Shown: positions 7,696-16,458 of the stretch, piece after piece
Layout of the letters: each line of letters starts with the position of its first letter
Numbering within the stretch: position 1 is the stretch's first letter
Source: Algorimicrobium hallyeonense
GTDB lineage: Bacteria > Bacteroidota > Bacteroidia > Flavobacteriales > Flavobacteriaceae
Assembly (NCBI RefSeq): GCF_042657385.1
Contig: NZ_JBHSLA010000001.1
Span: 1-64,000 of the forward strand
Direction of reading: 5' to 3'
Length of the DNA stretch: 64,000 nucleotides
Notes under the pieces: model-generated
Told to the model about the DNA's origin: nothing
The model's database searches: none
What the model saw: the letters and a program-made list of their open reading frames with translations, nothing else
Position numbers and translations under genes: made by a program

Positions 7696-7953
7696 TTATT
7701 TGTTACTATTATTTGCTTTTATCTTATTTTTTATAAATTCTCTTCCAACACCAGTTTTAAAAAACCGTTCTCTTTCTATGGCTTCTTCCCTTGTCTTGAA
7801 AGATTCGAAATATACTAATTCCCAAGGAATATAACCCTTTGTAGACTTGGTTTTACCAGAATTATGTTCCAACAGTCTACTAGCTATATTATCCGTGTGA
7901 CCTTTATAGCGTCTTCCATCTACTTCGCTCTTTAAAACATATGTATAAAACAT
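7696..7953 (-). CDS. Small GIY-YIG nuclease abutting tRNA-Arg
   Basis: An 85-residue single-domain GIY-YIG protein. The first motif is 'YTYVLKS' (Tyr5) and the second 'RRYKGHT' (Tyr16). The conserved Arg lies in 'NIASRLLEHNSG' (Arg26), the catalytic Glu in 'REEAIERERFFK' (Glu60 or Glu62), and the family tail is 'KTGVGREFI'. It has the length of the stand-alone YhbQ/UvrC-N-like nucleases common in Bacteroidota. The TAA stop (7696-7698) is one base from the tRNA 5' end, and the start lies about 8 bp after a tRNA-Arg 5'-half remnant. The gene is thus bracketed by direct repeats of tRNA sequence, as expected for an inserted mobile nuclease. It may be a homing-type element or a domesticated one; no activity can be proved here. 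Confidence 0.85.
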   Translation of the reverse strand: MFYTYVLKSEVDGRRYKGHTDNIASRLLEHNSGKTKSTKGYIPWELVYFESFKTREEAIERERFFKTGVGREFIKNKIKANNSNK

Positions 7954-7961
7954 AATTGCCT

Positions 7962-8018
7962 AAATTTGATATTCCCTGCCTGCTGGCAGGCAGGTATCCA
8001 GTTGAACTACGAGGCCAT
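7962..8018 (-). pseudogene. Partial tRNA-Arg 5'-half copy split by a 20-bp palindrome
   Basis: 7995-8018 is identical over 24 bp to 7673-7696, which is the tRNA-Arg 5' end plus two flanking bases. 7962-7974 matches 7660-7672 at 12 of 13 positions, continuing through the anticodon stem. Between these two blocks sits the palindrome cctgcctgctggcaggcagg (7975-7994), absent from the functional gene. The copy thus covers roughly tRNA positions 1-36 with a 20-bp insertion at the D-loop/D-stem border. It cannot fold as a tRNA. Confidence 0.9.
7975..7994. repeat. 20-bp perfect-arm palindrome inserted in the tRNA remnant
   Basis: cctgcctgc / gcaggcagg, 9-bp arms around a 2-base centre. It is much more GC-rich than its surroundings and lies exactly at a break in the tRNA homology, so it behaves like an inserted unit, not chance sequence. 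Confidence 0.8.
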
Positions 8019-8020
8019 AA

Positions 8021-8040
8021 ATTCCTGCGAAAGCAGGAAT
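8021..8040. repeat. REP-like hairpin with GAAA tetraloop
   Basis: attcctgc-gaaa-gcaggaat, a perfect 8-bp stem, lies 2 bp beyond the tRNA remnant and 15 bp past the yqeY stop. It may be a weak terminator for yqeY (minus strand) or a dispersed palindromic repeat; the T run beyond it is poor. Confidence 0.6.
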
Positions 8041-8055
8041 CTATATTAAAAATAT

Positions 8056-8505
8056 TTAAGACAACTTAGCCTTTACAATATTTGAAATTGTTTTTCCATC
8101 TGCTTGACCTGCTAATTCTTGACTAACAATGCCCATTACTTTTCCCATATCTTTCATACCTTCTGCCCCAATACTGTCAATAGTTGCAACTACAACTGCT
8201 TCAATTTCTTCATCAGATAGGGCTTCTGGTAAGAACTGACTGATAACTTCCGCTTCATCAATTTCTGGCAGCGCTAAATCTTTTCTATCTTGTTCTAAAT
8301 AAATAGCGGCACTATCCTTACGTTGCTTAACAAGTTTTTGAAGTATTTTCAACTCCTGTTCCTCGGTTAATTCGGTTTGAGCTCCTGATTCTGTTTGCGC
8401 TAAAAGAATAGCAGACTTAACAGCACGTAAAGCGGTTAATGCCGTTTGGTCTTTTGCTTTCATGGCGGTTTTCATAGCCGTCATTATATCTTGTTGTAAG
8501 CTCAT
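8056..8505 (-). CDS. GatB/YqeY domain-containing protein
   Basis: A 149-residue YqeY-family protein covering the entire family length. Characteristic stretches are 'LQQDIMTAMKTAMKAKDQTALTALRAVKSAI', 'LQKLVKQRKDSAAIYLEQDRKDLA', 'EAEVISQFLPEALSDEEIEAVV' and 'MGKVMGIVSQELAGQADGKTISNIVKAKL'. The fold matches the tRNA-binding tail domain of GatB, and a role in tRNA-dependent amidation or other tRNA contact is often suggested but not demonstrated. It follows ftsZ on the same strand, with a hairpin between them. Confidence 0.93.
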   Translation of the reverse strand: MSLQQDIMTAMKTAMKAKDQTALTALRAVKSAILLAQTESGAQTELTEEQELKILQKLVKQRKDSAAIYLEQDRKDLALPEIDEAEVISQFLPEALSDEEIEAVVVATIDSIGAEGMKDMGKVMGIVSQELAGQADGKTISNIVKAKLS

Positions 8506-8575
8506 AATAGGAAATTAATTGTACCGCGAAGATAACAAGAAAAATAGATTTTGACCGTGATGAAAATGATAAAAA

Positions 8576-8620
8576 TTTCAAAAAGAAAACCCGAAATAAC
8601 AAAATTTGCTATTTCGGGCC
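8576..8620 (-). terminator. Terminator after ftsZ
   Basis: A 9-bp perfect stem cccgaaata (8590-8598) / tatttcggg (8610-8618). On the minus strand it is followed by ttttcttttt. It marks the end of the dcw transcript and separates yqeY. Confidence 0.85.
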
Positions 8621-8655
8621 TTCATGAAGTTCAAACACTAAACTTAATACTATTT

Positions 8656-10620
8656 TTAATCGACGTTATCGTGTAAAAACGAATTGTTATTTCGTATTTG
8701 CATATCGTCGTTATCATCTAAACTGATACTGGTATTAGAAATATTAGAATCTGATGAATGTCTAGATTCGTCTAAATTTACACCTTGACGCTTATAAGCT
8801 GGTACACGCTCAATGTCATCAATTTTCGCACTATTAAACTTATAATTGAAGTTTTTCATTTTAAGTCTGCGTTCTGCAGCACGTTCTTTTAGCATTTCAG
8901 AAATAGGCGTATGAATGGGATCAATTTCTTCACCAGATACAGCGTCTTCCGCTTGTTCCGTGTGTAAGGTTTTCTTCTCAAAAACAACTTCTGAATCCTC
9001 AATATCAAGTTCCTTTTTTTGCTTGGTTTCAACTTGAGTCTTGGTGTTCATGCTAGATTCTGCTTCAATATAATCATCTAAAGCATACCGAACTTCACCA
9101 TTTTTATTGGATTCGGTTACGGGAATTATTTCAACATGATCTGTAACGTCTATTTTTTTTATATTTTCTTCCAGTTCATGCACTACCATATCATCAGCCT
9201 TATTTTCAATCGCTGAATTACTAAATGGCATATCAAACGTTAAGGTGATTTGTTGCTCTTCTTCAGGCTCTTCAAAAACGGTTTCTGACGTAACGTCTGC
9301 AGCAGGATTGGCATTGGTTATTACAAATTCATCCGAACTCACATCAGACAACACATCCTCATGGGTTACATTCATATTTCGAATAGCATCGGTTGTTTTA
9401 ATCAAACCCGTTCCTTCATCTTTTTTAGGTTCTGGTGATTTTAGCACTTCTAAATCCTCCAAATCCAAGGTGTGCTTAACCACTTTAGGCTCTACCTTTT
9501 CTTCAAAATCAATGCTTGGCATAATAATAGCCGGCTCACGTTCTTTACGTGTTAAGTCTTGCTCCATAGACTGCTCGTCTTCTAAAGCATGAATGACTTT
9601 TTTAATTTCGGTATTAGAAATTTCATCTTGTTGTTCAATGTCGAAACCCGTTGCAATAATGGTTACTGCAATAGATTCGCCCAAACTTTCATCCTCACCA
9701 ACACCCATAATAATATTGGCGCCATGTCCAGCTTCATCTTGAATATGATCATTAATTTCACCTATTTCATCAATTGTAATTTCTTGTATTCCAGATACTA
9801 TTAGCAGCAATACATTTTTAGCACCTGTAATTTTGTTATCGTTTAATAATGGTGAATCCAAAGCTTTCCTAATAGCTTCTTTTGCACGATCTTGACCAGA
9901 GGATTTTGACGAACCCATAATAGCAGTTCCACTATTACTTAAGACTGTTTTAGCGTCACGTAAATCAATATTTTGTGTGTAGTGATGCGTAATAACTTCG
10001 GCAATTCCACGTGCCGCAGTTGATAGGACTTCATCAGCTTTTGAGAACCCAGCTTTAAAGCCTAAATTTCCATAAACCTCACGCAGTTTATTATTGTTAA
10101 TAACAACGAGTGAGTCTACAACACTTCGTAATTTTTCAATACCAATTTGGGCTTGTTCATTTCTCATTTTACCCTCAAAATGGAACGGCATGGTAACAAT
10201 ACCAACGGTTAAAATGTCTAACTCTTTAGCCATTTTAGCTATAATTGGTGCGGCTCCTGTTCCGGTTCCACCACCCATTCCAGCGGTAATAAAAATCATT
10301 TTTGTATTGGTATCCAACATGCGCTGCAAGTCCTCAAAACTTTCAACGGCAGATTGCTCGCCAACATCCGGATTTGCACCTGCACCTAAACCTTCGGTTA
10401 AGTTTAACCCCAACTGAATTTTATTTGGAACACCACTGTTTTGAAGGGCTTGCGCATCGGTATTACAAATTACAAAATCAACACCTTTAATCCCTTGTTG
10501 AAACATGTGATTAATGGCATTACTTCCGCCGCCCCCGACGCCTATTACTTTGATAACATTTGATTGATTTTTAGGTAAATCAAAAGAAATGTTTGTTTCG
10601 AATTCTTTGTTGCTGCTCAT
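8656..10620 (-). CDS. ftsZ: Cell division protein FtsZ
   Basis: A 654-residue tubulin-like GTPase that forms the cytokinetic ring. The GTPase domain (about 15-320) has 'VIGVGGGGSNAINHMF', the tubulin signature 'GGGTGTGAAPIIA' and the T7 loop region 'DLRDAKTVLSNSGTAIMGSS'. Beyond ~330 is a tail of more than 300 mostly acidic, low-complexity residues, ending near a conserved patch 'RVPAYKRQGVNLD' that is the likely FtsA-binding peptide. A tail this long is usual in Flavobacteriaceae and about double the E. coli protein. It is the last gene of the dcw cluster, 61 bp after ftsA. Confidence 0.98.
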   Translation of the reverse strand: MSSNKEFETNISFDLPKNQSNVIKVIGVGGGGSNAINHMFQQGIKGVDFVICNTDAQALQNSGVPNKIQLGLNLTEGLGAGANPDVGEQSAVESFEDLQRMLDTNTKMIFITAGMGGGTGTGAAPIIAKMAKELDILTVGIVTMPFHFEGKMRNEQAQIGIEKLRSVVDSLVVINNNKLREVYGNLGFKAGFSKADEVLSTAARGIAEVITHHYTQNIDLRDAKTVLSNSGTAIMGSSKSSGQDRAKEAIRKALDSPLLNDNKITGAKNVLLLIVSGIQEITIDEIGEINDHIQDEAGHGANIIMGVGEDESLGESIAVTIIATGFDIEQQDEISNTEIKKVIHALEDEQSMEQDLTRKEREPAIIMPSIDFEEKVEPKVVKHTLDLEDLEVLKSPEPKKDEGTGLIKTTDAIRNMNVTHEDVLSDVSSDEFVITNANPAADVTSETVFEEPEEEQQITLTFDMPFSNSAIENKADDMVVHELEENIKKIDVTDHVEIIPVTESNKNGEVRYALDDYIEAESSMNTKTQVETKQKKELDIEDSEVVFEKKTLHTEQAEDAVSGEEIDPIHTPISEMLKERAAERRLKMKNFNYKFNSAKIDDIERVPAYKRQGVNLDESRHSSDSNISNTSISLDDNDDMQIRNNNSFLHDNVD

Positions 10621-10681
10621 GAATTTCGTTTTATATGTACTTAATTATTGTCTTATTTATTATTCTTTTCTTGTGGTTGCC

Positions 10682-11998
10682 TTACTCGGCATTGTCTAAA
10701 AAATCTTTTATACGTTCTGAAAATTTGTCCAAAAAAGATTTTTTTGGTGGTTTTGGCTGCTCCTCTATAATTTCTTCTTCTTCTTCCGCTTCCGGTTCAT
10801 TTATAGATTCCTCATAAGCGACTTCCATTTTTTTACGTTCTTGTCTTTTTAAGCCGTCCATGACTAATCCAACAGCTGTTGCATAAAGCGGACTCGTAAC
10901 TTCATCGTCACTATTACCAGCTAAATGCTCGTTTGGAAAACCAATTCGGGTATCCATACCCGTTATGTATTCTACCAACTGCTTTAAATGTTTTAGTTGT
11001 GCGCCACCACCTGTTAAAACAATACCTGCAATTAGCTTTTTCTTTTGTTCTTCGTGACCGTAATTTTTTATCTCTACATAAACTTGCTCCACAATTTCCA
11101 CAACACGTGCATGGATAATTTTAGATAAGTTTTTTAAGGTGATTTCTTTCGGTTCACGACCTCTTAATCCAGGAATAGAAACAATTTCATTTTCCTTATT
11201 TTCACCTGGCCACGCAGAACCAAATTTTATTTTAAGCAATTCGGCTTGTTTTTCAATTATAGAACAACCCTCCTTAATATCTTCTGTAATAACGTTACCT
11301 CCAAATGGAATAACAGCTGTATGACGAATAATACCATCTCTAAAAATGGCTAAATCCGTTGTACCACCACCTATATCTATTAATGCGACACCGGCTTCTT
11401 TTTCTTCCTGACTTAACACAGCATTTGCCGATGCTAAAGGCTCAAGCGTAATGCCATCCAAATTTAATCCTGCACTTTTAATACAACGACCTACATTTCG
11501 GATAGATGATACTTGACCAACTACCACATGGAAATTAGCTTCCAGTCTGCCACCGTACATACCCACTGGCTCTTTAATTTCCGCCTGACCATCCACTTTA
11601 TATTCTTGTGGCAAAACATGAATTATTTCTTCACCAGGAAGCATGACTAACTTATGTACTTGGTTAATCAGTTTTTCAATATCTTCATCGTTAATTACCA
11701 GTTCGGAATTAGCACGCGTTATATAATCGCTGTGTTGTAAACTACGAATATGCTGACCTGCAATACCAACCGTTACATTTTCAATTTTAACATCGCAAGC
11801 CGCTTCTGCTTCTTGCACTGCTAATTGAATAGACTGAATGGTTTGTGTAATATTATTTACCACACCACGATGCACACCTAAACTTTTAGATTTTCCAATA
11901 CCTAAAATCTCTACTTTTCCATATTCATTTTTACGACCAATCATAGCCACAATTTTTGTGGTTCCGATATCTAATCCTATTGCAATAGTTCCTTCCAT
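10682..11998 (-). CDS. ftsA: Cell division protein FtsA
   Basis: A 438-residue actin-like ATPase that tethers FtsZ to the membrane. The phosphate-1 motif is 'IAIGLDIGTTKIVAMIGR', the SHS2/1C domain follows, phosphate-2 is 'GVALIDIGGGTTDLAIF' and the adenosine motif is 'AGIVLTGGGAQLKHL'. A C-terminal amphipathic stretch ('KKSFLDKFSERIKDFLDN') after an acidic Glu/Pro linker is the likely membrane anchor. It lies three bases downstream of ftsQ on the same strand. Confidence 0.97.
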   Translation of the reverse strand: MEGTIAIGLDIGTTKIVAMIGRKNEYGKVEILGIGKSKSLGVHRGVVNNITQTIQSIQLAVQEAEAACDVKIENVTVGIAGQHIRSLQHSDYITRANSELVINDEDIEKLINQVHKLVMLPGEEIIHVLPQEYKVDGQAEIKEPVGMYGGRLEANFHVVVGQVSSIRNVGRCIKSAGLNLDGITLEPLASANAVLSQEEKEAGVALIDIGGGTTDLAIFRDGIIRHTAVIPFGGNVITEDIKEGCSIIEKQAELLKIKFGSAWPGENKENEIVSIPGLRGREPKEITLKNLSKIIHARVVEIVEQVYVEIKNYGHEEQKKKLIAGIVLTGGGAQLKHLKQLVEYITGMDTRIGFPNEHLAGNSDDEVTSPLYATAVGLVMDGLKRQERKKMEVAYEESINEPEAEEEEEIIEEQPKPPKKSFLDKFSERIKDFLDNAE

Positions 11999-12001
11999 GA
12001 T

Positions 12002-12721
12002 TTAAGATTTAGTGCACACTACTTGGCTATCAAACTGCAGATTCACCTTACTGTAATTATTCAATATCTTTTCTTTAAATGCCTTTTTATAAAAGACTTT
12101 TAAATTATTTATTTTCTTATCTAATTTTTCTAAACCGCCAACATATACTTCAAAAGCGCATTGTCTTAACCGCAGTGAGATACTTTTGTCTTTATGCTGA
12201 TGAATGCTCGTGACATGTTTACTTAAAAACGCATCATCTTTAACTTTCATTGCCATTTCATACACGTTTTGAAGGTCGTTTTTTGACACATCTCCTGTAA
12301 CAAGTGGCACTCTAGCTGTATAATTTGTTGATAACGGCATGTAATTCCCGGCATCATCAATATAAAAAGACGCCGAATGTTCAACTCGGGCTATCGGTTT
12401 TTTTTGTTCTACATCAGCAACTAAACGTCCGTTAACATCAATAAACACTTGGGCTGACTTAATCATTGGATTAGAATTCAGGGCAGATTCCAATAAATTC
12501 AAATCTATGGTTTCTTTAGGCACATTTTTAGTACCTCCTTGATTTACTATTAACAATTTACTAACAGTTTCATGTGTAATAAACAGGTTATCCTCTCCAT
12601 TGAAATTAATTTCCGGATTACTCACCAAACGTTTGTCATTTTTCTTGGAAGAAAATGCAAATAAACCGACTACTAGCATTAGTAGAAAGAACATCTTTAT
12701 ATAGTTCCAATTAATTTTCAT
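12002..12721 (-). CDS. ftsQ: Cell division protein FtsQ-like
   Basis: A 239-residue bitopic membrane protein with one N-terminal helix ('YIKMFFLLMLVVGLFAFSS') followed by a periplasmic POTRA/FtsQ-type domain ('SNPMIKSAQVFIDVNGRLVADVEQKKPIARV', 'SFYIDDAGNYMPLSTNYTARVPLVTGD'). FtsQ homologues diverge strongly, and in Bacteroidota the call leans on position between murC and ftsA plus this topology. It overlaps murC by 11 bp, indicating translational coupling. Confidence 0.88.
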   Translation of the reverse strand: MKINWNYIKMFFLLMLVVGLFAFSSKKNDKRLVSNPEINFNGEDNLFITHETVSKLLIVNQGGTKNVPKETIDLNLLESALNSNPMIKSAQVFIDVNGRLVADVEQKKPIARVEHSASFYIDDAGNYMPLSTNYTARVPLVTGDVSKNDLQNVYEMAMKVKDDAFLSKHVTSIHQHKDKSISLRLRQCAFEVYVGGLEKLDKKINNLKVFYKKAFKEKILNNYSKVNLQFDSQVVCTKS

Positions 12722-14063
12722 GATTCAAAGCTTGTTTTATATGTTTTACTTGTTCGCCAATATCGCCAGCTCCAATTGTTAAAATAACATCTGCTTGACT
12801 TGCTTTAACTTTGTTAATTAAATCAGATTTTGAAATGAGTTGTTTATGCGCATTCGTCATTTTTTCTAATAACCACGATGCTGTAACACCTTCAATTGGT
12901 AATTCGCGTGCTGGATAAATGTCCAACAACATCACCTCGTCAAATTGTGATAGACTCTCTGCAAAATCTTCAGCAAAATCCCGGGTTCTACTAAATAAAT
13001 GGGGTTGAAAAATAGCCAAAACCTGTTTTCCAGGATACATTTCTCGAACCGCCTGATGTACGGCATTTATTTCTTCCGGATGATGGGCATAGTCATCTAT
13101 ATACACCAAATCATCTTGTTTTATATGATATGAAAACCTACGTTTTACGCCTTTGTAAGACGCTAAAGCTTTGACGATCTGTTGGTGAGGGCAACCATAT
13201 TCTACAGCCATCGCCAAGGCTATTAGTGCATTAGACAAATTATGTCTACCAGGTAGGTTAAATTCTAAATTTTCAAGTATCGTTTTTGGTGTTTTTACAT
13301 CGAAAATATACGCACCGTTTTCAATTTTTATATTTTGAACGGAATAATCCGAAACATTTTCAATACCATAAGTAAGTCCTGAAATTGGTAAACCATTTTT
13401 TACAAATAACGTTCCACCTTCCTTTAATTTATGCGCAAAATCGTGAAAGGATTTTTCCAATTCAGAAGCATCGCCATAAATATCCAAATGATCCGCATCC
13501 ATGGATGTGATACACGCTATATTCGGTGAGAGCGTTAAGAAGGACCTATCAAATTCATCGGCTTCTACAACGGATACCTCCGTACCATTTAAAATTAAAT
13601 TCGAATTGTAATTCTCACTTATACCACCCAAAAATGCCGTAACAGGAACATCACAAACATTCATTATATGTCCTAAAATACTGGTTGTTGTTGTTTTTCC
13701 GTGTGTACCTGCAACTGCTAAACAGAAGGTATTTTCGGTAATTAATCCCAATACTTGAGAGCGTTTTAAAACGCGATAACCACTATTATTAAAATAGGCC
13801 AATTCCTTATGATCTTTTGGAACAGCAGGCGTATAAACCACTAACGTGTTGTTACTATTCAATAAATAATCTTCTAAATTAGCTACTGTATCTTCAAAAT
13901 GAACTGAAATACCTAAATCAATTAATGCTTCCGTAATGTCGGAAGGTGTTTTATCATATCCCGACACGCGTTTACCATTCGCATGAAAATATCGAGCAAG
14001 CGCACTCATACCGATACCTCCAATACCAATGAAATAGACGTTATGTATAGAATCTAGATTCAT
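12711..14063 (-). CDS. murC: UDP-N-acetylmuramate--L-alanine ligase
   Basis: A 450-residue cytosolic ligase that adds L-Ala to UDP-MurNAc, the first peptide step of peptidoglycan synthesis. An N-terminal Rossmann domain ('VYFIGIGGIGMSALARYFHANGKRVSGYD') is followed by the Mur ATP loop 'AVAGTHGKTTTTSILGHI', 'EADEFDRSFLTL', 'DADHLDIYG' and 'DYAHHPEEINAV'. The start overlaps the murG stop by 4 bp (ATGA type), and the end overlaps ftsQ. Confidence 0.97.
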   Translation of the reverse strand: MNLDSIHNVYFIGIGGIGMSALARYFHANGKRVSGYDKTPSDITEALIDLGISVHFEDTVANLEDYLLNSNNTLVVYTPAVPKDHKELAYFNNSGYRVLKRSQVLGLITENTFCLAVAGTHGKTTTTSILGHIMNVCDVPVTAFLGGISENYNSNLILNGTEVSVVEADEFDRSFLTLSPNIACITSMDADHLDIYGDASELEKSFHDFAHKLKEGGTLFVKNGLPISGLTYGIENVSDYSVQNIKIENGAYIFDVKTPKTILENLEFNLPGRHNLSNALIALAMAVEYGCPHQQIVKALASYKGVKRRFSYHIKQDDLVYIDDYAHHPEEINAVHQAVREMYPGKQVLAIFQPHLFSRTRDFAEDFAESLSQFDEVMLLDIYPARELPIEGVTASWLLEKMTNAHKQLISKSDLINKVKASQADVILTIGAGDIGEQVKHIKQALNHEN

Positions 14064-15175
14064 TTATTCGATTTATTTAATAGCAACTCTACTTCATCAG
14101 CAATATGAGTCGTTGCATCTACCATAGCTAACTTTTTTATATTATCGCCTAGCATTTGTTGCTTTTCTGGTGCAATAATTAATTGGGTGAATTTATTTTG
14201 AAAATCCACTTCCAAATCATTTTCTGTTATTAATATAGCTGCGTCTTCATCTACAATTGCTTGCGCATTTTTTGCTTGATGGTCTTCGGCTACATTAGGG
14301 GACGGAATGAATATAACCGGTTTGCCAACAATGCATAATTCCGAAACCGAAATTGCACCTGCACGCGATATAATAATATCGGCCGCCGCATAAACATAAG
14401 CCATATCGTTAATAAACGCATGAACTTGGATGTTTTTAGTGTTTCCGTAAATTTTGTATTTATCATAATACAACTTACCACACTGCCAGATAACCTGAAT
14501 ATTATGGGTTAATAAGAAATCGAGTTCCTTTTCAATCAACTCATTAATCCGTCTAGCTCCTAAACTTCCTCCTAAAACAAGAATGGTTTTTTTATCTTTT
14601 TCAAGCGAAAATTTCCCGAAAGCATCATCCCGTTTTTTGGCAATATGCAACAAGTCCGCTCGCACTGGATTTCCCGTTTTTATGATTTTATCTTTAGGGA
14701 AAAATCGTTCTAGTCCATCATAAGCCACACAAATTTTATCAGCCTTTTTGGCCAATAACTTATTGGTTATTCCAGGGTATGAATTTTGTTCTTGAATTAA
14801 ACTCGGGATGCCTTTTGATGTAGCAATCTGCAATAAAGGACCACTAGCAAAGCCGCCAGTTCCAATTACCACGTCTGGCTTGAATTCGGTAATTATTTGG
14901 CGTGATTTCCATAAACTACTTATCAGTTTAAAGGGAAAACTTAAATTCTTCAACGTTAATTCTCGTTGGATTCCAGAAATCCACAAGCCTATAATTTTAT
15001 AGCCCGCTTGTGGTACCTTATCCATTTCCATACGGTCTTTTGCGCCTACAAATAAAAATTCAGCATTTGGAAAACGCGACTTCAATTCGTTTGCAATAGC
15101 AACAGCTGGATAAATATGACCACCTGTACCACCGCCTGAAAGAATTATTTTGTATGTCTTATTCGTATTTGTCAC
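14060..15175 (-). CDS. murG: Undecaprenyldiphospho-muramoylpentapeptide beta-N-acetylglucosaminyltransferase
   Basis: A 371-residue GT-B glycosyltransferase on the inner face of the membrane that adds GlcNAc to lipid I, making lipid II. The N-terminal loop 'ILSGGGTGGHIYPAVAIANEL', 'VVIGTGGFASGPLL', 'QEQNSYPGITNKLLAKKADKICVAY', 'ILVLGGSLGARRINELI' and the donor-binding 'ISRAGAISVSELCIVGKPVIFIPSPNVAEDHQAKNA' are all intact. It is followed directly by murC and preceded by ftsW. Confidence 0.98.
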   Translation of the reverse strand: MTNTNKTYKIILSGGGTGGHIYPAVAIANELKSRFPNAEFLFVGAKDRMEMDKVPQAGYKIIGLWISGIQRELTLKNLSFPFKLISSLWKSRQIITEFKPDVVIGTGGFASGPLLQIATSKGIPSLIQEQNSYPGITNKLLAKKADKICVAYDGLERFFPKDKIIKTGNPVRADLLHIAKKRDDAFGKFSLEKDKKTILVLGGSLGARRINELIEKELDFLLTHNIQVIWQCGKLYYDKYKIYGNTKNIQVHAFINDMAYVYAAADIIISRAGAISVSELCIVGKPVIFIPSPNVAEDHQAKNAQAIVDEDAAILITENDLEVDFQNKFTQLIIAPEKQQMLGDNIKKLAMVDATTHIADEVELLLNKSNK

Positions 15176-15197
15176 TACTCTGTGTAATTTCTTCTTA

Positions 15198-16391
15198 TTA
15201 AAGTGTTTCCGTTAAAATATCCAAAGGATTCTCTTCGCGTTGTTCACTATTTACTATTTCTTCTCGTTTTGCACTAACGCTTAGAATAATTCCGAGCGCC
15301 AAACAGGTCATCCAAATAGATGTTCCTCCACTACTTATTAAGGGCAAGGTTTGGCCTGTAACTGGAAATAATTGTACTGCTACAGCCATGTTTATTAAGG
15401 CTTGGAAAACAATAGGCAAACCAACACCTAAAACAACTAGTTTTCCGAATATGGTTTCCGATTTTTGGGAAACAATAACAATTCGAAACAATAAAGCCAA
15501 ATACAAAAATAACACGGAGAAACCACCAATTAATCCGTACTCCTCCACAATGATGGCGAAAATAAAATCGGATGATGATTGCGGTAAAAAGTTTTTCTGA
15601 TAACTCTTGCCAGGCCCAACGCCTTGCACGCCTCCAGTTGCAATGGCTATCTTTGCTTTTTCTATTTGATAATCTTCTTCTGTAATGGCATCATCGGAAA
15701 AACTTTCCACACGACTCATCCATGTATCCACACGGTTTGGCATAGCATCTGGAAAGGCTTTTGCCGTTAACACAAAAAGCGTTAAGGCTAGGATTCCCAA
15801 ACCAATTATAATTCCTAGATACCGAACCGGATAGCCACCCAAAAACACAAGGATTACAACCATACTGAACATAATAGCAGCCGTTGAAAAGTTGGCTGGC
15901 AAAATTAGTGCTAGCACAAAAAACACAGGCGTCCAAAGTGGCAGAATGGATTCCTTAAAGGTGATTACTCGATCCTTAATTTTAGCCATATAGTGCGCCA
16001 CATAAACCATGAGCACCACAAATGCAAAAGTAGATGTCTGAAACGACATACCTACCACCGGTATTTGAATCCAGCGACTCGTGTTGGTTCCAGCGCTGGA
16101 TGACCCTTGCATAAGCGTTAAAACCAGCAACATTAAAACTACCGGTAACAGCAAAATGGAAATAGCTCGAAAATACTTGTAAGGCATTTTATGAACTATA
16201 AAAACAATTAAAAAGCCTAATACCAAATGCATAATGTGACCAAAAAATATGGAGAATGTCCCTTTTCCAGCACCATTGTACGCTAAATTACTAGCCGCAC
16301 TATAAACTGGTAAAAAGGAAAATATAGCCAATAGCGCCACTATTGCCCATAGATATTTATCACCTTTTATGTTTTTAATAATTGGATGCAC
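15198..16391 (-). CDS. ftsW: Lipid II polymerase FtsW (SEDS family)
   Basis: A 397-residue polytopic membrane protein with about 10 helices, the septal SEDS glycosyltransferase that partners with FtsI. Family markers are 'GTNTSRWIQIPVVGMSFQTS', 'GYPVRYLG', 'YQIEKAKIAIATGGVQGVGPGKSYQKNFLPQSSSDFIFAIIVEEYGLIGG' and 'PVTGQTLPLISSGGTSIWMTCLALGIILSVS'. A frame shift-free reading across the whole gene and its place between murD and murG support ftsW over the paralogue rodA. Confidence 0.95.
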   Translation of the reverse strand: MHPIIKNIKGDKYLWAIVALLAIFSFLPVYSAASNLAYNGAGKGTFSIFFGHIMHLVLGFLIVFIVHKMPYKYFRAISILLLPVVLMLLVLTLMQGSSSAGTNTSRWIQIPVVGMSFQTSTFAFVVLMVYVAHYMAKIKDRVITFKESILPLWTPVFFVLALILPANFSTAAIMFSMVVILVFLGGYPVRYLGIIIGLGILALTLFVLTAKAFPDAMPNRVDTWMSRVESFSDDAITEEDYQIEKAKIAIATGGVQGVGPGKSYQKNFLPQSSSDFIFAIIVEEYGLIGGFSVLFLYLALLFRIVIVSQKSETIFGKLVVLGVGLPIVFQALINMAVAVQLFPVTGQTLPLISSGGTSIWMTCLALGIILSVSAKREEIVNSEQREENPLDILTETL

Positions 16392-16458
16392 TTGTTTTCT
16401 TTGTTATCTCTATTACCTTTTTAATCACTTTGCAATACGCTAAATGAGACTTCTATTT

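Noticed and set aside
7604..7834. 76-codon plus-strand frame across tRNA-Arg
   Set aside because: It is antisense to the tRNA and to the GIY-YIG gene.
9245..10490. Several plus-strand frames opposite ftsZ
   Set aside because: Shadows of the conserved ftsZ frame; Ser/Val-rich translations typical of antisense reading.
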